Shown here one piece after another: positions 1 to 5,341 of a stretch of 5,983 nucleotides of DNA. This stretch comes from Hyphomicrobiales bacterium (lineage in GTDB: Bacteria; Pseudomonadota; Alphaproteobacteria; Rhizobiales; Xanthobacteraceae). Below the pieces are notes generated by a model. The model was not told where the DNA came from. It ran no database searches and saw only the letters and a list, made by a program, of their open reading frames with translations. The position numbers and the translations under genes were made by a program. The stretch lies in assembly GCA_003164375.1 (NCBI GenBank), contig PLTE01000185.1, forward strand, positions 1-5,983. Reading direction: 5' to 3'. Within the stretch, counting starts at the first letter, position 1, and each line of letters opens with the position of its first letter.

Positions 1-3
1 GGA

Positions 4-22
4 GCGGGGTTACAAGCCCCGC
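4..22. other. GC-rich hairpin at window edge
   Basis: A perfect 6-bp inverted repeat (GCGGGG at 4-9, CCCCGC at 17-22) encloses a 7-base loop, and a G-T wobble could extend it inward. No T-run follows on either strand, so it does not look like a classic intrinsic terminator. It lies about 65 bases downstream of the predicted start site of the leftward promoter candidate at 94-122. It could therefore be a leader hairpin of whatever lies left of the window. Its function is unknown. Confidence 0.4.
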
Positions 23-93
23 CCGCAGGAACCGCACCCGCCCCATCGCTCGGCTGGCACCGGTCGACGCCCCTCGATGGGCGGGATGATCGT

Positions 94-122
94 AAGGTAT
101 TTTTATCAGCGACCAATGTCAA
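94..122 (-). promoter_or_regulatory. Candidate leftward sigma70-type promoter
   Basis: Read on the minus strand, a perfect TTGACA -35 box (117-122) is followed by a 17-base spacer and then TACCTT (94-99), a weak 3/6 match to the -10 consensus. The spacer is AT-rich, in contrast to the surrounding GC-rich DNA. The promoter is bracketed by two copies of the 8-mer that reads TTACGATC on the minus strand (88-95 and 123-130). It would drive a gene or RNA to the left, outside the window, with transcription starting near position 87. The -35 box and spacing are seen directly; promoter activity is inferred. Confidence 0.45.
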
Positions 123-158
123 GATCGTAATTACAATAATTGTGACAAACGGTGACAA
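123..158. repeat. Cluster of short repeats, possible operator
   Basis: Just upstream of the leftward promoter candidate, several small repeats overlap. There is a perfect 8-base palindrome GTAATTAC (127-134), an inverted repeat ACAAT-A-ATTGT (133-143), and two direct copies of GTGACAA starting at 142 and 152. The two copies are exactly 10 bases apart, about one helical turn. This arrangement fits a regulator binding site, but I recognise no specific family's operator. Confidence 0.35.
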
Positions 159-168
159 CGCAGGGTTA

Positions 169-206
169 GGAAAATCCCGCGCCGTCACCGGGACGCTCGG
201 CGCGGC
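169..206 (-). terminator. Likely intrinsic terminator of the GGDEF-EAL gene
   Basis: On the minus strand, an 8-bp GC-rich stem (arms 198-205 and 177-184) with a 13-base loop is followed by GATTTTCC, a short run of four T. It begins about 37 bases after the stop codon of the GGDEF-EAL gene. The stem is strong, but the T-run is short, so the terminator may be weak or assisted by Rho. Confidence 0.5.
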
Positions 207-242
207 TCTGGATTGCCTCGCGGCGCTTGTCATCGCGATCGA

Positions 243-2951
243 TCAGGCGATCGCCTTGAATGCGGGATTGATGGCGGCAAGCAGCCCCCTGACTTCCGCT
301 GCGGGCTGCGGCGGACTGAACAGGAAGCCCTGCACTTCGGTGCATCCTTCCAATTTCAATTGCCTGAATTGCGCGGTGGTCTCGACCCCCTCGGCAGTGG
401 TCGCAATGCCGAGACCGCTACCCATGGCGATCACGGCCCGCACGATCGCAAGGCTGTCGCTGTGATCCGACATGTCGAAAATGAACGATTGATCGATTTT
501 GATCTTGTCGAAAGGAAACTTGCGCAAATAACTGAGCGAGGAATAGCCGGTTCCGAAATCGTCCATCGATATTCTTATTCCGAGCTCTCGCAACTCGTGG
601 AGCATGGCGAGCGTCGCATGACCGTCCTGCAAGAGGACGGATTCGGTAATTTCCAGCTCCAAACGGTTTGCCGACAAGCCGGACGCCGCAAGCGCCGACA
701 CGACGGACAGCAACAAACCTTTGTTCTTGAATTGAACCGGCGACAGATTCACGGCGATCTTCACATTGCGCGGCCAAGACGCGGCTTCCGCGCAGGCTTG
801 ACGCAACACCCAGTCGCCAATCTGCACGATGAGACCGGTTTCTTCAGCAACGGCGATGAAATCAATCGGCAGGACCAGGCCGCGCTCAGGATGATGCCAG
901 CGGATGAGCGCCTCGAAGCCCGTGACATACTCGGTCTGCATATCGACCAGCGGCTGATAGAACAGCTCGAATTCGCCATTCGCGATCGCCTTGCGCAGAT
1001 CGATCTCAAGCGCTCGTCGTGCCTGCATGCGGGCATCCATTTCCGGCTCGAAGAAGCGAAACAGCCCGCTGCCATCAGACTTGGCCCGATATAATGCGAG
1101 GTCGGCGTTCTTGAGAAGCCGTTCCGGATCGAGTCCGTCGCCCGGAGCAAGGGCAATTCCAATGCTCGAATCGATCGAGACCTGATGGCCGCCGATTTCA
1201 TACGGGGCGCCGATTGCCTCGATCAGACGTGACGCCAGCGAGGTTGCGTCTGTCGGCTGCGACGCGCCAGACTGTACAATGGCGAACTCGTCCCCACCAA
1301 GGCGCGAGACCATATCGGCGTCTCGAATGCAGTGGCGCAGCCGTCGCGCAACCGACTGGAGCAGAAGATCGCCGATCGGATGGCCGTGCGCGTCATTGAC
1401 ATCCTTGAAACGATCAAGGTCAAGACAGAACACGGCCACCTGGTCTCCCCGCTTCGGCCTCGCCAGCACTTGCCGCAACTGCTCGTAAAGCTGCGCGCGG
1501 TTGGGCAAATCGGTCAGCGCATCGTGCTGCGCCATGTATGCGATCTTCGCCTCGTTTTTTCGCCGCTCGGTGATGTCTTCATGGGTGGCAACCCAGCCAC
1601 CGTCGGCCGTGGGCGAAGTCGTCACCTGCACCTCGCGCCCGTTCTCGCCTTCGATGATCAAGGTCGTGACCTTGCCCAGCGCCATGGCCGCGCGGTGCCC
1701 GGCACGATAGTCCTCAGGCTCACGACGCAAGAAATCGCCGACCCCGGCGCGGTAGCGAAGGATATCCAGGAATGGGGAACCCGGCCTGACGATCTCGCGC
1801 GACAAGCCGTACATCTTTATGTAGCTGTCATTACAAACGACGAGCCGCTCCGCCGCGTCGAACAGCACCAAGCCTTGCGACATGTTATTGATGGCGGTAT
1901 CGAGCCGCTGCTTTTCCAGCGCCAAGCTTCGCATTGAGATTGTATGGGCTTGCGCCAGTTGTCGGGCGATCAGCGCAATCATAATCGCCACCGTCAAGGC
2001 TGCCAGACCTCCCGCGCCGAGAAGTATGTCCGTTTGTTTTTGCCAAATGGCAAGCGCTGCGGCGGTGTCCTCGGCGACCGAGAGTACAACCGGGAAATGG
2101 GCGAGGCGGCGAGCGGCCAGCAGACGATCCTTGCCGGTTATTTCGCCGATGAAACGCGCGGTACCGCCATTGCTCTCGCCTGAAGCGACGCCAACGGCAA
2201 CGTCAAACGTTTTTCCGATGGTTGGTTCGATTTGCGGAAATCGCGTCAACAAGGCGCCGTCACTGCGAAACAAGGTGATCGAGCTGCCTTGGCCAAGTGA
2301 AACGGCGCCGAAAAGCTTATCAAAATAGGATAGTTCGATGGATCCCAGCACAAGACCCAAGAACTCGCCATTCGCTGCCACGACCTTGCGGCCGAGGAAC
2401 AGCGTCCACGCGCCGTCGGTGCGATTGTGCCCAGGCAGGCTCGTGTATGCGGTCAATCGCGGATCGGATTTAAGCGCGTTAAAGAATTCCCGATCGGCGA
2501 CGTCGATTGACGGAACCGGCCAAGACAGCGAGAAATTGATAAGATGCCCATCGGCATTGATGAGCGACATAGCGTAGGCTTGGGCCGAGCCACTGACGCT
2601 GGTCTTGAGCATCAGATGGACGTCCTCACCCGACATCCGGCGCGCAAAATCCTCGCTTGAAGCAATCCCGAGGGCTTGTATCTTCTCGATCACGCCGCTT
2701 TGAACCAAATCAATGCCAAGAAGCACGCGATCGATCTGTTCGGCAAGTATCAACGCGGTGTTCTTGAGCTCGCGCTCATTTTCAAACAATGCGCGATCGC
2801 GAAGATTGACGGCCATGATCGCCGTGCCAGCCACAATCGCTGCAATGAGCGTCAGCCCGCAAAGCACGAGATAGCGGATCGGACGGTTGCGCCACACGCC
2901 CAGCCCGGAAATGGCGTCCTGGTGAACTCGGCTCGTTTTAGCTTCCGACAC
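243..2951 (-). CDS. Membrane sensor GGDEF-EAL protein (c-di-GMP synthase/phosphodiesterase)
   Basis: This 902-residue protein should make and/or degrade cyclic di-GMP at the inner membrane in response to a signal. It has a transmembrane helix at about 26-49, a periplasmic region at about 50-307 that resembles a Cache-type sensor, and a second helix at about 308-330. A PAS region follows at about 349-464, then GGDEF at about 475-635 and EAL at about 645-890. The GGDEF signature is intact (552-556). An RxxD inhibitory site (R543-D546) sits the standard five residues before it. The EAL domain keeps the expected metal and catalytic positions: E680 in FEAL, N735, the LELEITE segment at 764-770, D797/D798, K818, E854 and Q874. 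Both activities are therefore plausible; which dominates cannot be read from sequence. The start is GTG, supported by GGGAG seven bases upstream (2959-2963). The gene appears to stand alone, with a likely terminator after it. The ligand sensed is unknown. Confidence 0.93.
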   Translation of the reverse strand: MSEAKTSRVHQDAISGLGVWRNRPIRYLVLCGLTLIAAIVAGTAIMAVNLRDRALFENERELKNTALILAEQIDRVLLGIDLVQSGVIEKIQALGIASSEDFARRMSGEDVHLMLKTSVSGSAQAYAMSLINADGHLINFSLSWPVPSIDVADREFFNALKSDPRLTAYTSLPGHNRTDGAWTLFLGRKVVAANGEFLGLVLGSIELSYFDKLFGAVSLGQGSSITLFRSDGALLTRFPQIEPTIGKTFDVAVGVASGESNGGTARFIGEITGKDRLLAARRLAHFPVVLSVAEDTAAALAIWQKQTDILLGAGGLAALTVAIMIALIARQLAQAHTISMRSLALEKQRLDTAINNMSQGLVLFDAAERLVVCNDSYIKMYGLSREIVRPGSPFLDILRYRAGVGDFLRREPEDYRAGHRAAMALGKVTTLIIEGENGREVQVTTSPTADGGWVATHEDITERRKNEAKIAYMAQHDALTDLPNRAQLYEQLRQVLARPKRGDQVAVFCLDLDRFKDVNDAHGHPIGDLLLQSVARRLRHCIRDADMVSRLGGDEFAIVQSGASQPTDATSLASRLIEAIGAPYEIGGHQVSIDSSIGIALAPGDGLDPERLLKNADLALYRAKSDGSGLFRFFEPEMDARMQARRALEIDLRKAIANGEFELFYQPLVDMQTEYVTGFEALIRWHHPERGLVLPIDFIAVAEETGLIVQIGDWVLRQACAEAASWPRNVKIAVNLSPVQFKNKGLLLSVVSALAASGLSANRLELEITESVLLQDGHATLAMLHELRELGIRISMDDFGTGYSSLSYLRKFPFDKIKIDQSFIFDMSDHSDSLAIVRAVIAMGSGLGIATTAEGVETTAQFRQLKLEGCTEVQGFLFSPPQPAAEVRGLLAAINPAFKAIA

Positions 2952-3242
2952 ACTTTTACTCCCAGAAGGGCGAGACCGCGGTCGGGTCCGGCGGCCAGTT
3001 CAGTGTTCGTAAGCAGAAGGGACAGATACCCAGACCCTCGCGCCGGGCAGTCGGCTCGGGTCGTCTGCCCGTTCACTCCATGGTCAGCGCCTCGGTCGCG
3101 ACGACCCTGCGACAACGCATGAGGCCTCGATTCGACAGGTTGCCGAACGACGCTTTCCGCCAACAGCGTTAGGATGAGGTGAAATACGGGCCGCGCCGTA
3201 GCGTGCGTACAACTACCCAGGCCGCTAGCGCGCGCAAGGCCC
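2952..3242. other. Gene-free stretch between hisI and the GGDEF-EAL gene
   Basis: These 291 bases separate the hisI stop from the GTG start of the next minus-strand gene, so they should hold the end of the folE-hisI transcript and the promoter of the GGDEF-EAL gene. The open frames crossing it give arginine-rich, low-complexity proteins without recognisable motifs and appear to be shadows. No tRNA or convincing sigma70 promoter was seen. The only clear structure is the inverted repeat at 3044-3071. No T-tract terminator for hisI is evident. Confidence 0.6.
3044..3071. repeat. 28-bp imperfect inverted repeat upstream of the GGDEF-EAL gene
   Basis: CGGGCAG (3044-3050) and CTGCCCG (3065-3071) are perfect 7-bp inverted arms. 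After one mismatch, two further base pairs (3052-3053 with 3062-3063) extend the pairing inward. It lies about 95-120 bases upstream of the GTG start of the c-di-GMP gene. It is not followed by a T-run on the minus strand, so it is more likely an operator or a leader hairpin than a terminator. This role is inferred from position only. Confidence 0.4.
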
Positions 3243-3713
3243 CTATTCCCGATACACCGCCTTCGGATCAAACACCCGATCGTCGCGGAATTCGAGCGTC
3301 ACTGCCCCAGGTTGGGCAGCGGCTTTGCCGAGCGGCACGGCGCGATAGAAGCAAGAGCGGCGTCCGGTGTGGCAGGCGCCCGCCACCTGTTCGACCTTGA
3401 TCCAGATCGCGTCCTGATCGCAATCGATGCGCATCTCGACGACGCGCTGGCTGTGGCCGGAGCTTTCGCCCTTCTTCCACAGCGTACGGCGCGAGCGGCT
3501 GAAGTACCAGGCTTCACCCGTGGCGATGGTCTTTGCCAGCGCCTGCGCATCCATATGCGCCACCATCAGCACGTCGCCGGAGACCACGTCGGTGGCGACG
3601 GCCGTGACGAGCCCGTCGGCATCGAATTTCGGCGTCAGCGCCAGACCTTCTTCAAGATCGGCGCTCGGTCCGGGCGGTGCGAATGGTGCAAATGGTAATT
3701 GGTTCGACAACAA
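3243..3713 (-). CDS. hisI: Phosphoribosyl-AMP cyclohydrolase
   Basis: This cytoplasmic enzyme hydrolyses the adenine ring of phosphoribosyl-AMP, the third step of histidine synthesis. From the chosen start it has 156 residues, slightly long for a HisI without a HisE domain. The family signatures are clear: WYFSRSR (69-75), the GESSGHSQ segment (82-89), the metal-binding DCDQD (97-101), and ACHTGRRSC (113-121) with the two further conserved cysteines C114 and C121. No HisE (pyrophosphohydrolase) domain is fused. The start is uncertain because no ATG or GTG precedes the conserved core. The chosen TTG at 3713 has GAGAGG eight bases upstream (3722-3727) and lies 28 bases after the folE stop. Another TTG is the very next codon, and a third at 3794 would overlap the end of folE by 53 bases. 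The extra N-terminal residues are rich in Pro, Phe and Ala and probably not conserved. The gene is probably cotranscribed with folE. Confidence 0.92.
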   Translation of the reverse strand: MLSNQLPFAPFAPPGPSADLEEGLALTPKFDADGLVTAVATDVVSGDVLMVAHMDAQALAKTIATGEAWYFSRSRRTLWKKGESSGHSQRVVEMRIDCDQDAIWIKVEQVAGACHTGRRSCFYRAVPLGKAAAQPGAVTLEFRDDRVFDPKAVYRE

Positions 3714-3721
3714 AGCCCCCG

Positions 3722-3727
3722 CCTCTC
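3722..3727 (-). promoter_or_regulatory. Ribosome binding site of hisI (decides the start)
   Basis: GAGAGG on the minus strand lies in the short gap between the folE stop and the TTG codon at 3713, with an 8-base spacer. It favours a TTG start inside the gap over the longer TTG start at 3794, which would overlap folE. A run of five G just downstream could alternatively serve the adjacent TTG codon at 3710. Confidence 0.45.
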
Positions 3728-3741
3728 GCCGGCGCGATTGT

Positions 3742-4425
3742 TCAGCGCGCGACTTCGCCTGAGCGATCCCCTGCCCCGCGCACCAAAGTGACAAAGCGCA
3801 TCTGGTCCTCGGCCGAGTCGCGGAACGATCCGATAAAACGCGTCGTCACGGTGGAGACGCCCGGCTTGCCGACGCCGCGCACCGACATGCAAGTGTGCTC
3901 GGCCTCGATCAGCACTGCGACGCCGTGCGGTTTCAACACCTCGTCGATCGCGGCAGCGATTTGCGAGGTGAGGTGTTCCTGGGTTTGCAGGCGCCGCGCA
4001 TAGACGTCGACCAGGCGAGCGAGCTTCGACAGCCCGACCACCCGCTCGACCGGGCGGTATGCCACATGCGCCTTGCCGTAGAACGGCATCATGTGGTGCT
4101 CGCAATGCGAGGTGAAGCCGATGTCGCGCAGGAGGACGAAATCGTCATAGGTCTCGGTTTCGCCAAAGGTGCGCGACAGCGCATCGGCCGGCACTTCGCG
4201 GTAGCCGCGATAGAGCTCGTCCATAGCCGCGACAACGCGCTTCGGGGTGCCTACAAGCCCCTCGCGAGACGGATCGTCGCCCAGATAGGCGATCAGCGCC
4301 CGGACGGCTGATTCCGCCTCCTCGCGCGAGGGCCTGGTCTCGACCGGCGCCGGGGCAGAACGAACATGATCGGTCAGCGGCCCGCGGGGCCATGACTTGA
4401 CGGCTGGTTTAATGACGGCGTCCAT
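3742..4425 (-). CDS. folE: GTP cyclohydrolase I (type IA)
   Basis: This enzyme converts GTP to 7,8-dihydroneopterin triphosphate, the entry step for tetrahydrofolate and also the precursor for queuosine. The 227-residue product matches the usual length. The zinc ligands and active site of the type I enzyme are all visible: C108, H110 and H111 in SHCEHHMMPF, and H177 and C179 in EAEHTCMSVRG. These align with E. coli C110, H112, H113, H179 and C181. The SREGLVGTPKRV segment (53-64) and the GLSKLARLVDVYARRLQTQE stretch (131-150) are also typical. About 35 N-terminal residues before the core are rich in Pro and Arg and likely variable. The ATG at 4425 is preceded by GGAG with a 5-base spacer (4431-4434), so I prefer it over a TTG at 4530. 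hisI follows 28 bases downstream, and the Fe-S scaffold gene diverges upstream. Confidence 0.96.
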   Translation of the reverse strand: MDAVIKPAVKSWPRGPLTDHVRSAPAPVETRPSREEAESAVRALIAYLGDDPSREGLVGTPKRVVAAMDELYRGYREVPADALSRTFGETETYDDFVLLRDIGFTSHCEHHMMPFYGKAHVAYRPVERVVGLSKLARLVDVYARRLQTQEHLTSQIAAAIDEVLKPHGVAVLIEAEHTCMSVRGVGKPGVSTVTTRFIGSFRDSAEDQMRFVTLVRGAGDRSGEVAR

Positions 4426-4463
4426 CGTTGCTCCAGTAACTTCAAATCCATCCGAACAGCGCC

Positions 4464-4491
4464 TATATAGTCGATTGCCGGGGCGACACAA
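4464..4491 (-). promoter_or_regulatory. Candidate folE promoter in the divergent region
   Basis: In the 104-bp gap between folE and the scaffold gene, the minus strand reads TTGTGT (4486-4491), a 16-base spacer, then TATATA (4464-4469). Transcription would start near 4457 and give a short leader of about 30 bases before the folE ATG. The same AT-rich element reads TATAGT (4466-4471) on the plus strand, a 5/6 match to a -10 box, but without a good -35 box at standard spacing. It might therefore serve both directions. The -35 match is weak (3/6). Confidence 0.3.
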
Positions 4492-4529
4492 TAAACCCTG
4501 GCCTTTTCGGGTAAATTCGCGATTTCGCA

Positions 4530-4997
4530 ATGCTCAATGAGGTCTATAACCGGCGGATTATCGAGCTTGCGGGCACGATTCCGCGGATCGGGCGGCTGCC
4601 TGAGCCAGACGCCACGGCGACCGCGCTGTCGAAATTATGCGGCTCGACCGTCACCATCGATTTGAAGATGGACGGCGATACCGTGACCGATTTCGCCCAT
4701 GAGGTGAAAGCCTGCGCGCTCGGCCAGGCGTCGTCCTCGATCATGGCCCGCAATGTCATCGGCTCGAAGGCCGACGAATTGCGCGCGTTGCGGGACGACG
4801 TACGCAAAATGCTGAAGGAAAACGGCGCACCGCCGGCCGCCGCCAAATGGGCCGATATCGCCGTGCTCGAACCGGTGCGCGATTATAAAGCCCGCCACGC
4901 CTCGACCTTGTTGACCTTCGACGCCGTGGTCGACGCCATCGGCCAGATTGAAAAGAAGCGTGGCGTTAAGGCCGGCGCAAACGCCGCGGCAGAGTAA
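4530..4997 (+). CDS. IscU/NifU-like iron-sulfur cluster scaffold protein
   Basis: This 155-residue protein belongs to the IscU/NifU-N fold, which builds Fe-S clusters for transfer to client proteins in the cytoplasm. The N-terminus (MLNEVYNRRIIELA), KLCGSTV at 35-41, and VKACALGQASSSIMA at 59-73 align with the scaffold core and give cysteines C37 and C62. The third cluster cysteine of IscU is replaced: RHASTLLTFDAV (122-133) has A124 where IscU has Cys. The Asp that follows the first Cys-Gly in IscU is S39. As I recall, related alphaproteobacterial proteins share this pattern, so it may be a subfamily trait rather than a mutation. Whether it is a true scaffold, a carrier or a degenerate paralogue is open. 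No iscS, sufS or hscA lies nearby. No clear Shine-Dalgarno sequence precedes the ATG. The tail from 142 on is Lys/Ala-rich. yidD follows one base after the stop codon. Confidence 0.88.
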   Translation: MLNEVYNRRIIELAGTIPRIGRLPEPDATATALSKLCGSTVTIDLKMDGDTVTDFAHEVKACALGQASSSIMARNVIGSKADELRALRDDVRKMLKENGAPPAAAKWADIAVLEPVRDYKARHASTLLTFDAVVDAIGQIEKKRGVKAGANAAAE

Positions 4998-4998
4998 A

Positions 4999-5337
4999 TT
5001 GGCGCCGCTCGCCTCGTCCTGGCGCCACGCCCCTCGCCTTCTCGGCCGCGGGCTGGTGAAACTCTATCGCTACACGCTGTCGCCTTTAATCGGTTTTGAC
5101 TGCCGGCATCTGCCGACCTGTTCGGACTATGCCGATCAGGCGCTCGACCGCTTCGGCTTGTGGGCCGGCTCATGGATGACGCTGGCGCGGCTGTTACGCT
5201 GCCAGCCGTGGGGCACGTCGGGGCTCGATTTCGTGCCCAATGCGGTGGCCCCGAATGCGCGGTGGTATCTGCCGTGGCGCTATGCGCGATGGCGCGGGAC
5301 GAATGCCTCAGCCCACGCCATCGAAGACGAAACCTGA
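4999..5337 (+). CDS. yidD: Membrane protein insertion efficiency factor YidD
   Basis: YidD is a small protein attached to the inner face of the cytoplasmic membrane that assists YidC-dependent insertion of membrane proteins. The family core is unmistakable: LVKLYRYTLSPLIG (19-32), CRHLPTCSDYA (35-45) and LLRCQPWG (65-72), with cysteines C35, C41 and C68. The first of these segments is the expected amphipathic membrane-binding helix. The tail after about residue 82, rich in Trp and Arg, is not conserved in the family. From a TTG start at 4999 the product has 112 residues, near the upper end of the family range. A TTG at 4948 would overlap the scaffold gene, and a GTG at 5056 would cut into the core helix region. 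The Shine-Dalgarno sequence is poor; the 1-base gap to the preceding stop suggests translational coupling. In many bacteria yidD sits with rpmH, rnpA and yidC; here it does not. Confidence 0.9.
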   Translation: MAPLASSWRHAPRLLGRGLVKLYRYTLSPLIGFDCRHLPTCSDYADQALDRFGLWAGSWMTLARLLRCQPWGTSGLDFVPNAVAPNARWYLPWRYARWRGTNASAHAIEDET

Positions 5338-5341
5338 TCGC

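Noticed and set aside
1..50. Possible tRNA-Thr on the minus strand, since the hairpin at 4-22 resembles an anticodon arm with loop CTTGTAA
   Set aside because: The sequence that should form the D arm and acceptor stem has no AGCTCAG/GGTAGAGC-like pattern and no matching stem, so only the loop resembles a tRNA.
221..256. Repeated GATC/GCGATCG motifs around the end of the GGDEF-EAL gene
   Set aside because: The motifs are short, partly inside the coding sequence, and common by chance in DNA of this composition. There is no regular spacing.
213..1094. Long plus-strand open frame (293 codons) opposite the EAL/GGDEF region
   Set aside because: It lies fully antisense to a clearly conserved coding sequence. 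Its protein is rich in Arg, His and Gln with no domain, typical of shadow frames in GC-rich DNA.
1332..1937. Plus-strand open frame (201 codons) opposite the GGDEF/PAS region
   Set aside because: It is antisense to the conserved GGDEF motifs, has no recognisable domain and no convincing ribosome binding site.
2852..3271. Minus-strand open frame spanning the gene-free stretch and overlapping both neighbours
   Set aside because: It overlaps the start of the GGDEF-EAL gene and the end of hisI in other frames. Its composition is Arg/Ala/Gly-rich without motifs.
4426..4530. Extended folE start (TTG at 4530) adding 35 residues
   Set aside because: The ATG at 4425 has a well-spaced GGAG and gives the normal family length. 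The extension would fill the divergent promoter region.
4948..4998. Extended yidD start (TTG at 4948) overlapping the scaffold gene
   Set aside because: It would add residues absent from the YidD family and a 50-base overlap, whereas a TTG directly after the scaffold stop gives a more usual length.
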